A DNA stretch of 64,000 nucleotides from Primorskyibacter marinus (GTDB lineage: Bacteria; Pseudomonadota; Alphaproteobacteria; Rhodobacterales; Rhodobacteraceae): contig NZ_QJSD01000003.1 of assembly GCF_003313245.1 (NCBI RefSeq), forward strand, positions 1 through 64,000, written 5' to 3'. Shown here one piece after another: positions 1-9,739 of the stretch; position 1 is the first letter of the stretch; each line of letters begins with the position of its first letter. The translations under genes and the position numbers were made by a program. The notes under the pieces are model-generated. The model ran no database searches and had not been told where the DNA came from. It worked only from the letters and a program-made list of their open reading frames with translations.

Positions 1-2
1 TA

Positions 3-847
3 GGCAGCACACCCATTAATTCTTGTTTAGGAGCATAAGTTTGTGATTCATTTCGTCTAAACAACGGGCGGGAGGATGGAAGTGGCACGATCAGACATGA
101 GCGATCTGGAATGGGAATTCATCAAAGCTGTCTTACCTAACAAAACGCGCGGCAAGAAGCGGGTGGATGACCGCCGCGTGATCAACGGTATTTTCTACGT
201 CCTGCGCACCGGCATCCCTTGGGCCGATCTGCCCAGCGAATATGGCCCACCGACAACGGTCTATAATCGCTTCAACCGGTGGAGCTATGCGGGCCACTGG
301 GACCGGATCATGGACGCCATCGCCGACGCGCATAACGTGGACACAGTGATGGTCGACGGGACCAGCGTGCGCGCGCATCATTCCGCCACGACTCTCAAAA
401 AAAGACCCGCGCCGCTGTTTAGGTCGCTCACGGGGCGGATTAGGAACGAAAATACATGCACTTACCAATCAGGATGGGCTGCCGATCCGATATGAATTGA
501 CACCCGGCCAAGCTCATGACGCGCCGCCGTGCAAGGCGCTACTGGACAATTTGCAACCTGGCCAACATGTGCTCGCGGACAAAGCATATGACGCAGACTG
601 GATCAGAGACTTGATCTGGGAACAGGGCGCTATCGACGTGATCCCTCCCAAGGCCAACCGCAAACTACCCGCCGAATTTGATGCTGCAATCTACCGGGAA
701 CGCAACAAAATCGAGCGTTTCTTTGGCAGGCTGAAAGCCTCGTTCCGCCGTATCGCAACCCGATACGAGAAGACGTCACGCAATTTCCTGTCGATGATCA
801 AATTGGCATCGGTCAGGCTGTGGATCGAGTTTTATGAGTCGGCTGCC
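3..847 (+). mobile_element. IS5-family insertion sequence (IS427/IS870-like), complete
   Basis: The two ends form imperfect terminal inverted repeats. Reading inwards from base 1 and from base 849 on the other strand, the first 8 bases (TAGGCAGC) are identical and 13 of 16 match. A TA dinucleotide at 1-2 and 848-849 looks like a 2-bp target duplication, which leaves an element of about 845 bp, normal for this group. On the right the context reads C-TA-G, matching the CTAG/YTAR target preference of IS427/IS870 elements. The transposase occupies nearly the whole element. The left flanking host DNA is not in the window. Confidence 0.85.
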
Positions 848-850
848 TAG
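76..850 (+). CDS. IS5-family transposase, two phases joined by a frameshift
   Basis: DDE transposase in two reading phases. The first (76-495) begins MEVARSDMSDLEWEFI, carries the IS5 DUF4096-type N-terminal domain and the first catalytic Asp in VMVDGTSVRAHH. The second phase, open from about 404 and ending at 850, carries DPRRCLGRSRGGLGTKIHAL, the second Asp in VLADKAYDADW and the catalytic Glu in RNKIERFFGRLK. The phases meet at a run of seven A (397-403); a +1 (or -2) shift there gives one continuous protein, the usual programmed frameshift of this group. All three catalytic residues are present, so the element may be active. The TAG stop (848-850) is built from the TA target duplication plus the next host G. 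A simple indel mutation is the alternative to programmed shifting. Confidence 0.85.
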
Positions 851-891
851 TTGATGCGCGCAATGAGACGGTGAAGTCGGGTGTCAAGAAA

Positions 892-2232
892 ATGCCGCTG
901 ATTGATATTGCACTGGCTGCCGCGAATGTCGTGTATGTTGATACATCTGTCGCACATGACGAGGCAAGTTTGCTGGCTCTGGGTGTTCTAGATGCCGATA
1001 CCGTGGTTTACCATGGTGGTGGAAATGTCGACATTACCGATATTCTTGGCGTGAATGCCTTGAATGGCGCCAACATCGTCGCAACGGGTGGCAGCACCGT
1101 CACTATTGATGCCGGTCTTCTGGATCTCAATGTGCTAACCCAAACAAATCTATTGATTGATGGCGATAGCAATATTTCTTTGTCCGCTGGGGATGTTGGC
1201 TTACCGGGCCTATTAACCAACCTTCTCAGCAACGTAACGGTCGCTTTTTCAGGATCCGAAGATGGTACGTTTACCTACGTTCCTCCTACATTAGGCATCC
1301 TGGCAAGCACAGGTATCACGATAGATGAAATGGACCCCGGGGATGCAATCGTCGTCCCTTTTCCGGGCAGCGGCCTGCTTGGAGTGAATGAACTTAGAGA
1401 AAACGATACGTCTGGAATATTTAGTCCCGACAACTCATATCGGGATGGTTATCTACACCTCAAGAACGGAGGGGCTCTTAACCAAGTCGACTTTCGAATT
1501 AAGATGTCGCCAGAAGAATACGCCATATATTCAGCAGATAAAGACGCGTATCTTTTAGCAAGCCAAGACAAGTTTATTTTTCCCGGAGACGACAGTGACG
1601 AGCCACCTTATGCGGTTTGCTTTACTATCGGGACCATGATCGCAACTCCAGATGGGTTGCGTGCGATCGAGGACTTGGTGCCCGGAGATCTGGTGTTAAC
1701 ACGGGACAACGGTGCCCAGCCATTGCGTTGGATCGGCGCAAGTAAGCTCGATATCATTGATCTGCGCCTGCATGAAAACTTGCGTCCCATTAGAATCAGG
1801 GCAAACGCGCTGGGTGACAACATACCAATAGAAGATCTGGTCGTTTCCCCTCAGCATAGAGTTCTGGTTCGCTCCATTATCGCTGAAAGGATGTTCGGGG
1901 TTTCCGAAGTTCTGGTGGCCGCAAAACAGCTGTTACATCTTGATGGGGTGGACATCGAAGTTGATATGACCGACGTGACTTATGTGCATATCCTATTGGA
2001 CAGGCACGAGGTGGTGCTGGCGAATGGGGCCCCTGCTGAAACCCTGTATTTAGGACCGATGGCACGTCAATCAGTAGGTCCAACTGCGTTAGCCGAAATA
2101 GAAATGTTATTTCCAAAGCTTCTGGAAGATGCATTTGAGCCGGAGAGAGCGCGTTATTTCCCATCCGGACGAGAAGGGCGGCGGCTGGCGATGCGGCACT
2201 CAAAAAACCGCAAGCCGCTATATATGCAATAG
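892..2232 (+). CDS. Hint-domain protein, possibly truncated at its N-terminus by the IS
   Basis: About 446 residues from the ATG at 892. The C-terminal half is a Hint (hedgehog/intein-type) domain: it starts at a Cys near residue 243 (VCFTIGTMIATPDG), continues DLVPGDLVLTRDNG and has the VSPQHRVLV block near residue 317. Such domains are common in Rhodobacterales exoproteins. The N-terminal half is Gly/Asp/Val-rich and beta-like (repeated DITDILGVNALNG-type stretches) and unrecognised. Start choice is uncertain: no clear ribosome-binding site precedes 892, a GTG at 871 is in frame, and the frame is open back to 838, through the right end of the IS. The original gene may therefore have begun further upstream. 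Base composition is more AT-rich than in neighbouring core genes. Export by a type I system is an inference only. Confidence 0.75.
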   Translation: MPLIDIALAAANVVYVDTSVAHDEASLLALGVLDADTVVYHGGGNVDITDILGVNALNGANIVATGGSTVTIDAGLLDLNVLTQTNLLIDGDSNISLSAGDVGLPGLLTNLLSNVTVAFSGSEDGTFTYVPPTLGILASTGITIDEMDPGDAIVVPFPGSGLLGVNELRENDTSGIFSPDNSYRDGYLHLKNGGALNQVDFRIKMSPEEYAIYSADKDAYLLASQDKFIFPGDDSDEPPYAVCFTIGTMIATPDGLRAIEDLVPGDLVLTRDNGAQPLRWIGASKLDIIDLRLHENLRPIRIRANALGDNIPIEDLVVSPQHRVLVRSIIAERMFGVSEVLVAAKQLLHLDGVDIEVDMTDVTYVHILLDRHEVVLANGAPAETLYLGPMARQSVGPTALAEIEMLFPKLLEDAFEPERARYFPSGREGRRLAMRHSKNRKPLYMQ

Positions 2233-2409
2233 CCTGATCCTGTGCCGACTTGCCGCGGATCGTGGTTTGGGGCGGGCATGTTGGACGGTTGGGCCACTCG
2301 CGCGGGACGCTGCCCGGCAAGGAAGTGCCCGTGCGCGGGTTATGCAGTTGAAACGCGGCGCGCTTCGCGGCAAACAGGGGGCATGCACCCTCAACAGGAT
2401 TGTCCCGAC

Positions 2410-3078
2410 GTGACCGCTCGCCTTTATCATGTTCCGCTGTCGCCATTTTGCAGAAAAGTGCGGCTGAGCCTTGCCGAAAAGAAGATCGAGGTTGAACTGG
2501 TCGAAGAACGCTACTGGGAAAAAGACCCGGATTTTCTGCGCCGCAACCCGGCCGCCAAGGTGCCGGTGCTGAAATTCGACGGGCGGATGATGGCGGAAAG
2601 TTCGGCCATTTGCGAATATATCGAAGAGGTCAGCCCGGAACCGCCGCTGATGCCGCGCTCTGCCGAGAATCGCTATGAGGTGCGCCGTCTGGTCAGTTGG
2701 TTCGACGACAAGTTCCACAATGAGGTGACCTCGAAGCTGCTATATGAGCGGGTGAACAAGAAGGTGATGAAGCTGGGCTTTCCCGACAGCCGAAACGTCA
2801 AGGACGGGGCCAAGGCGATCAAGTATCATCTGGATTATCTGGCCTGGCTGCTGGAGCATCGGCGCTGGCTGGCCGGTGAGACGATGACGCTGGCGGATTT
2901 TGCCGCCGCCGCGCATTTGTCGTCGCTGGATTATATCTCGGATGTGGATTGGAACCGGTCGGACGTGGTCAAGGACTGGTATGCGAAGATCAAGTCGCGC
3001 CCGGCCTTCCGGTCCATTCTGGCCGATCAGGTGTCGGGTTTCCCACCGCCTGCGCATTATTCCAACCTCGATTTCTAA
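2410..3078 (+). CDS. Glutathione S-transferase family protein
   Basis: About 222 residues. The N-terminal thioredoxin-like domain reads TARLYHVPLSPFCRKVRLSL, with the SPFCRKV segment at the glutathione-activating position, followed by the cis-Pro motif AAKVPVL and the MAESSAICEYI glutathione-contact segment. The C-terminal helical domain contains LAGETMTLADFAAAAHL, the usual N-capping box. The frame is open upstream to 2242, but family alignment places the start at the GTG at 2410, immediately before the first beta-strand. queG follows 69 bp downstream on the same strand. The substrate cannot be read from sequence; enzymes of this kind conjugate or reduce electrophiles in the cytoplasm. Confidence 0.85.
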   Translation: MTARLYHVPLSPFCRKVRLSLAEKKIEVELVEERYWEKDPDFLRRNPAAKVPVLKFDGRMMAESSAICEYIEEVSPEPPLMPRSAENRYEVRRLVSWFDDKFHNEVTSKLLYERVNKKVMKLGFPDSRNVKDGAKAIKYHLDYLAWLLEHRRWLAGETMTLADFAAAAHLSSLDYISDVDWNRSDVVKDWYAKIKSRPAFRSILADQVSGFPPPAHYSNLDF

Positions 3079-3147
3079 GCGGCTTCGGGGGCGCTTCGGG
3101 CCGGTTGTCCGGCGAACCCGCTATGCCGAAAAGGGGGCCGCGTCGCG

Positions 3148-4194
3148 ATGCAGGATCTCAAGGACAGGTTGATCGCGCAGGCACTGGCCGACGGGTTTGA
3201 CGCCTGCCGGATTTGCAGGCCGTGGGATGTGCCGCAGGTGGCCGGGCGTCTGGCCGCGTTTCTGGAATCGGGCGCGCATGGGCAGATGGGCTGGCTGGCG
3301 GAGCGGTCGCATTGGCGGGGCGATCCGGCGGCTTTGTGGCCCGAGGCGCGGTCTGTCATCATGCTGGCGGAAAATTACGGCCCCTCGCATGATCCGCTGG
3401 AGGTGCTGAACCAGCGCGACCGGGCGGCGATTTCGGTCTATGCGCAGAACCGCGATTATCACGATGTGGTCAAGAAACGGCTCAAGCGGGTCGGGCGCTG
3501 GTTGATCGATGCTGCGGCAAAGTCGTCGTCAGAGGCGCCGGAAATCAAGGTCTTTGTCGATACCGCTCCGGTGCCGGAAAAGCCGTTGGGCGCGGCGGCG
3601 GGGCTGGGCTGGCAGGGCAAGCACACCAATCTGGTCAGTCGCGACTTGGGAAGCTGGTTCTTTCTGGGGTCGATCTTCACGACGCTGGACCTGCCTGCCG
3701 ACGCGGCAGAGCGGGATCACTGCGGGTCTTGCCGGGCCTGTCTGGATGTCTGCCCGACCAATGCCTTTCCTGCGCCCTACCGGCTGGATGCGCGGCGCTG
3801 CATTTCCTATCTGACGATCGAACATCACGGCCCGGTGGATGAGGAATTGCGCCCGCTTCTGGGCAACCGGATCTATGGCTGTGACGATTGTCTGGCGGTC
3901 TGCCCGTGGAACAAGTTCGCGCAGACCGCCGCAGAGGTGAAGTATCACCCACGGGCCGAGCTTCTGGCACCAAGGCTGGCCGATCTGGCGGTGCTGGACG
4001 ATGCGGCATTCCGCGCGCTGTTCAGCGGCAGCCCGGTCAAGCGCATCGGACGGGGCCGTTTTGTGCGCAATGTGCTGTATGCGATTGGCAATTCCGGTGA
4101 TGCGGGATTGCGCGGCGTGGCGCAGGGGCTGTGCGACGACGCGGATGCCACGGTTGCCGATGCGGCGCTTTGGGCTGTCTCAAGGCTGGAATAG
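3148..4194 (+). CDS. queG: Epoxyqueuosine reductase QueG
   Basis: 348 residues, the normal length for QueG, the cobalamin-dependent iron-sulfur enzyme that reduces epoxyqueuosine to queuosine in the wobble position of GUN-anticodon tRNAs. The two cluster motifs are visible: [16 protein letters not shown] (around residue 195) and [14 protein letters not shown] (around residue 245), together supplying ligands for two [4Fe-4S] clusters. The N-terminal half has [27 protein letters not shown]-type sequence, including the conserved Asp and the GWQGKHTN block of the cobalamin/substrate region. The C-terminal part resembles HEAT-like repeats. It lies just downstream of the glutathione transferase gene. 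Confidence 0.93.
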   Translation: MQDLKDRLIAQALADGFDACRICRPWDVPQVAGRLAAFLESGAHGQMGWLAERSHWRGDPAALWPEARSVIMLAENYGPSHDPLEVLNQRDRAAISVYAQNRDYHDVVKKRLKRVGRWLIDAAAKSSSEAPEIKVFVDTAPVPEKPLGAAAGLGWQGKHTNLVSRDLGSWFFLGSIFTTLDLPADAAERDHCGSCRACLDVCPTNAFPAPYRLDARRCISYLTIEHHGPVDEELRPLLGNRIYGCDDCLAVCPWNKFAQTAAEVKYHPRAELLAPRLADLAVLDDAAFRALFSGSPVKRIGRGRFVRNVLYAIGNSGDAGLRGVAQGLCDDADATVADAALWAVSRLE

Positions 4195-4420
4195 GGGGCT
4201 GGCCTGAAAGCGCCGACCGGAGTGATCCGGCCGACGCCCACAAGGTCGTGTCTTGGGTAACAGAGGGAAAATCTGCTACACTGAATTATGGGCGTATTCG
4301 GCTGATAATCAACCTGCCACGCGATTTCGTGATCGAGATTGCAGCAGAGTTTGAATTTCGCGCGGCTGCCCCATTTACCTGTTAGGAGCAATCCGCAATG
4401 GACAGGCCAGGAGGAAAGTC

Positions 4421-4870
4421 ATGGCGAAGTATGAAAAGAACCCCGATGTGATCGCAACGCTCGACCCCGAGCAGTACCGCGTGACCCAGGAAGATGGCAC
4501 GGAACGGCCCGGCACCGGGGCCTATCTGTCCAACAAGGAGCCGGGGATATATGTCGATGTGGTCAGCGGAGAGCCGCTGTTTGCCAGTTCCGACAAGTAT
4601 GAAAGCGGCTGCGGCTGGCCCAGCTTCACCAAGCCGATAGAGCCTGCGCATATCGCGGAGTCGCGCGATGTCTCGACGGGGATGGTCCGCACCGAGGTCC
4701 GTTCGACCCATGGCGACAGCCATCTGGGACATGTGTTTCCGGACGGGCCGCAGGACCGGGGCGGCTTGCGCTATTGCATCAACTCGGCCTCGCTGCGCTT
4801 TGTCCATCGCGATGACATGGAGGCCGAAGGCTATGGCGAATATCTGGGTCAGGTGGAGGATGTGGCATGA
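4421..4870 (+). CDS. msrB: Peptide-methionine (R)-S-oxide reductase MsrB
   Basis: 149 residues. MsrB reduces the R-epimer of methionine sulfoxide in proteins. The sequence shows [10 protein letters not shown] (recycling Cys region), [15 protein letters not shown] and the catalytic [14 protein letters not shown]. Only these two cysteines occur; the two CxxC pairs that bind structural zinc in many MsrB proteins are absent, so this is the zinc-free type. A strong Shine-Dalgarno (AGGAGG) precedes the ATG at 4421. The stop overlaps the msrA start by 4 bp (ATGA), so the two are translationally coupled and together repair both sulfoxide epimers. Confidence 0.95.
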   Translation: MAKYEKNPDVIATLDPEQYRVTQEDGTERPGTGAYLSNKEPGIYVDVVSGEPLFASSDKYESGCGWPSFTKPIEPAHIAESRDVSTGMVRTEVRSTHGDSHLGHVFPDGPQDRGGLRYCINSASLRFVHRDDMEAEGYGEYLGQVEDVA

Positions 4871-5373
4871 GCGAACGCGCTGTACTGGCGGGGGGCTGCT
4901 TCTGGGGCATGCAGGATCTGATCCGCAAGCTGCCGGGGGTGGTGTCCACCCGCGTCGGCTATACCGGTGGGGATGTGCCCAATGCGACCTATCGCAACCA
5001 CGGCACCCATGCCGAAGCGATCGAGATCACCTTTGATCCGGCGAAGACCAGTTACCGGCAATTGCTGGAGCTGTTTTTCCAGATCCACGACCCGACCACG
5101 CTGAACCGGCAGGGCAATGATGTCGGGCTAAGCTACCGTTCGGCGATCTATTACTGCTCCGAGGAACAGCGCGCCGAGGCGTTGCGCACCATCGCCGATG
5201 TCGAGGCGTCGGGCCTGTGGCCCGGCCGCGTGGTGACAGAGGTCGAGCCGGCGAGCGACTTCTGGGAAGCCGAGCCAGAGCACCAGGACTACCTTGAACG
5301 CATCCCCAACGGCTACACCTGCCACTTCCCCCGCCCCGACTGGGTGCTGCCGAAACGATCCGCGGCGGAGTGA
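4867..5373 (+). CDS. msrA: Peptide-methionine (S)-S-oxide reductase MsrA
   Basis: 168 residues. MsrA reduces methionine-S-sulfoxide. The catalytic motif [10 protein letters not shown] sits at residues 9-18 (Cys in GCFW). [16 protein letters not shown] and [25 protein letters not shown] are standard family blocks. [24 protein letters not shown] near the C-terminus contains a possible resolving Cys. It begins inside the last codons of msrB (4-bp overlap) and ends ahead of a stem-loop at 5392-5419. Cytoplasmic: no signal sequence. Confidence 0.95.
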   Translation: MSERAVLAGGCFWGMQDLIRKLPGVVSTRVGYTGGDVPNATYRNHGTHAEAIEITFDPAKTSYRQLLELFFQIHDPTTLNRQGNDVGLSYRSAIYYCSEEQRAEALRTIADVEASGLWPGRVVTEVEPASDFWEAEPEHQDYLERIPNGYTCHFPRPDWVLPKRSAAE

Positions 5374-5391
5374 AGCGCCAAGGTGACGACG

Positions 5392-5419
5392 CCATGCGCG
5401 CGAAAAACAGCGCGCATGG
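5392..5419 (+). terminator. Stem-loop after msrBA
   Basis: A perfect 10-bp stem, CCATGCGCGC (5392-5401) with GCGCGCATGG (5410-5419), around an A-rich 8-base loop, 18 bp after the msrA stop. It is followed only by CTTAAT, not a long T-run, so termination efficiency is uncertain. Confidence 0.55.
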
Positions 5420-5550
5420 CTTAATGCGCTGATTGTCGGCGGTCAGCAAAAAAAGGACATTCGTCAGAGAATTTTTTACCGTATACGGCGCGAATGGCAC
5501 CTTCCCTTCATATTCCTTCTTCCATAGAAATGATGCGTAAGAAATAGCTA

Positions 5551-5566
5551 AAGGTTCTTTTAACCT
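5551..5566 (+). promoter_or_regulatory. Inverted repeat over the DUF3800 ribosome-binding region
   Basis: AAGGTT and AACCT arms (5551-5556 and 5562-5566) around a T-rich spacer lie directly before the ATG at 5571, so the only purine-rich element near the start is inside a hairpin or dyad. It could limit translation or be an operator; nothing else supports either. Confidence 0.3.
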
Positions 5567-5570
5567 ATAC

Positions 5571-6266
5571 ATGACTGAAGAGTTGCCCCCAGCCGCCCTA
5601 CCAACGCTTTACATTTTTCTTGATGAAGGGGGAAATTTCGACTTTTCCAAGAGAGGTTCGAAGTATTTTACGTTGACATGCGTCAGCCTCTACCGTCCAT
5701 TCAAGCTTCATACTGACCTAGACACCTATAAGTACAACCTCATCGAACATCGGATAGCGCCGCGCATTGCGATGGAGTATTTTCATTGTGCGGACGATAA
5801 CAGATACGTTCGTGGTAAGGTTTTTTCTATGCTTGCGACTTCGGTTCCACACCAAGTCGTCGATTCAGTCATCGTTGAAAAAAGCAAAACCGGCCCAGCT
5901 TTACAGCCGCCGGAAAGATTCTACCCAAAAATGTTGGGCTATCTTCTGCGCTATGCTGTAGAAAGGGCTGCGCATGGTGTCGGTGAGGTTGTGGTGATTA
6001 CGGACAGTCTACCAGTTGCAAAGAAGCGAAAAGCTATTGAAAAGGCAGTAAAGACAGTGTTGGCCAACATGCTTCCGGCAAGCGTACCTTACAGAGTGAT
6101 GCATCACTCTTCCCGCGCTCATTACGGTTTGCAAATCGCCGACTATTTCAACTGGTCTATATTTCGCAAATGGGAGCATGGCGACGCCAACTCGTACACA
6201 GAAGTTGCATCACAGATACGAAGTGAGTTCGACATTTTTAGAAGTGGTGTTCGACACTATTACTAA
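5571..6266 (+). CDS. DUF3800 domain protein in an AT-rich patch
   Basis: 231 residues with the DUF3800 signature: an N-terminal strand ending in an acidic motif (LYIFLDEGGNFDF, residues 13-25; most members have DESG), a central VVVITDSLPVAKKRKAIEK, and the C-terminal HYGLQIADYFNWSIFRKWE block that corresponds to the family's LQxAD motif. The conserved acidic residues suggest a metal-dependent enzyme, but the biochemical function is not established. DUF3800 genes are frequent in mobile or defence-associated DNA. Composition and codon use are clearly more AT-rich than those of flanking msrA and the oxidoreductase gene, and it stands alone between a terminator-like hairpin and a convergent gene, all consistent with acquisition by transfer. 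Confidence 0.8.
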   Translation: MTEELPPAALPTLYIFLDEGGNFDFSKRGSKYFTLTCVSLYRPFKLHTDLDTYKYNLIEHRIAPRIAMEYFHCADDNRYVRGKVFSMLATSVPHQVVDSVIVEKSKTGPALQPPERFYPKMLGYLLRYAVERAAHGVGEVVVITDSLPVAKKRKAIEKAVKTVLANMLPASVPYRVMHHSSRAHYGLQIADYFNWSIFRKWEHGDANSYTEVASQIRSEFDIFRSGVRHYY

Positions 6267-6428
6267 AGTGTGACCCCCCCGACTACCTACCGGAGAACCC
6301 CTTGGGTTCTTATCATCGAGGGGGAACCTTTGCATTCGCAATATAGACACATGTTGGTGAAAATCAAGCGAAGAGGTGGCGCGGTTAAGGGCCGTGCGAA
6401 AATCCCGCCTCTTCCCGTCCCAAGCGCC

Positions 6429-8564
<2,136 letters not shown>

Positions 8565-8577
8565 TCAACATGGCATT

Positions 8578-8591
8578 GGCGCATTTGCGCC
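8578..8591. promoter_or_regulatory. Dyad between oxidoreductase and LysR genes
   Basis: GGCGCA-TT-TGCGCC is a perfect inverted repeat in the 190-bp divergent interval, about 50 bp before the LysR start. LysR regulators usually bind such intervals between their own gene and a divergent target, so this is a candidate operator. It lacks a textbook T-N11-A core. Confidence 0.35.
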
Positions 8592-8640
8592 TGATTTGTT
8601 CTGCAAGACCGTTCCTGTCAAACACATAAGGGAACATCGC

Positions 8641-9546
8641 ATGGACCGATTGTCGGAAATGGAGGCATTCGCCACGGTCGTGGATCAGGGCGGGTTCACC
8701 GATGCGGCGCGCAAGCTGGGCCTGTCAAAATCCGCGGTATCGAAACATGTGTCTTCGTTGGAGGCTCGGCTGGGTGCGCGCTTGCTGAACCGGACCACGC
8801 GGCGCGTCAGCCCGACAGAGATCGGCCTTGCCTATTACGACCGCGCCCGCCAGGTGCTGAATGACGCGGAAGAGGCCGATGTTCTGGTCACGTCGATGCA
8901 GTCGGCACCCTCGGGTCTGTTGCGGATCAGCGTGGCCACGGATTTCGGGGTCAATCGCCTGTCGCCCGTTCTGGGCGCGTTCCTGTCGGAATTTCCCGAC
9001 ATCACCGTCAATATGGTGCTGAGCAACCGCTATGTAGAGTTGATCTCGGAAAGGTTCGACATGGCGGTGCGGATCGGTGATCTGGAGGACGGCACCCTGC
9101 GCGCCCGCAAGCTGACGAGCACGGCGCAAAGCATGATCGCCAGTCCGGGTTATTTCCGAAAATACGGACATCCGCAAAAGATCGACGATCTGACCGAACA
9201 CAAATTGCTGCATTATTCGCACCAGTCCGGGGGCAATGTCTGGAAGGTGACCGCGCCCTCGGGCGAAAAGCGTCAGATTCGCACCGCCGGTTGGCTGAGC
9301 GTCAATGACGGGCAGTCACTGCTGAACGCAGCGATTTCCGGGCTGGGCATCGCCTATCTGCCTGCCTTTCTTTACGCGGATGCGATGGCGCGGGGGCTGG
9401 TCGAGGATGCGATCCGGGATCTGCCCGCCGAAACGCTGGACATATACGCGGTCTATCCGCCGGGTCGGTTCACCCAGCCCAAGGTCCGCGCCTTCATGGA
9501 TTTTCTTGTGCATGAGTTCGGACAGAAAGGTCCGACGGATTGGTGA
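8641..9546 (+). CDS. LysR-family transcriptional regulator
   Basis: 301 residues. The N-terminal winged helix-turn-helix (MDRLSEMEAFATVVDQGGFTDAARKLGLSKSAVSKHVSSLE...) is typical of the LysR group that starts with MDRLxxMxxF. It is followed by a substrate-binding domain (LRISVATDFGVNRLSPVLGAFLSEFPDI..., VNDGQSLLNAAISGLGIAYLP). The start at 8641 matches the family; the frame is open further upstream but that part is non-homologous. It diverges from the FadH-type oxidoreductase with 190 bp between, which is the usual regulator-target arrangement. The effector is unknown. Confidence 0.92.
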   Translation: MDRLSEMEAFATVVDQGGFTDAARKLGLSKSAVSKHVSSLEARLGARLLNRTTRRVSPTEIGLAYYDRARQVLNDAEEADVLVTSMQSAPSGLLRISVATDFGVNRLSPVLGAFLSEFPDITVNMVLSNRYVELISERFDMAVRIGDLEDGTLRARKLTSTAQSMIASPGYFRKYGHPQKIDDLTEHKLLHYSHQSGGNVWKVTAPSGEKRQIRTAGWLSVNDGQSLLNAAISGLGIAYLPAFLYADAMARGLVEDAIRDLPAETLDIYAVYPPGRFTQPKVRAFMDFLVHEFGQKGPTDW

Positions 9547-9576
9547 CAAAACCATGCCTGGGAGCGAAGTTTTAAC

Positions 9577-9644
9577 GAGTGGCATGTTTAATAGTAGGAG
9601 TGGTGAAGAGTGATATTGAGTGATGAGTGGAATGGTGACGAGTG
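9577..9644. repeat. Irregular GAGTG repeats
   Basis: Six copies of GAGTG start at 9577, 9598, 9608, 9618, 9625 and 9640, spaced 21, 10, 10, 7 and 15 bp, in the short interval after the LysR gene. The meaning is unknown; it may be a decayed simple repeat. Confidence 0.45.
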
Positions 9645-9663
9645 ACCTGTTTGCAAGGTTGAG

Positions 9664-9689
9664 GTGCCCCGGTTCTGCCGGGGCACTTT
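9664..9689 (+). terminator. Intrinsic terminator between convergent LysR and OmpA-like genes
   Basis: GTGCCCCGG (9664-9672), loop TTCTG, CCGGGGCAC (9678-9686), then TTT. A perfect 9-bp GC stem lying between the two convergent stops; it may work in both directions. Confidence 0.65.
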
Positions 9690-9739
9690 CGCGCGCAATA
9701 GCCAAATTTCAGGCCGTTGCTGAAGATGCGCGTGCATTC

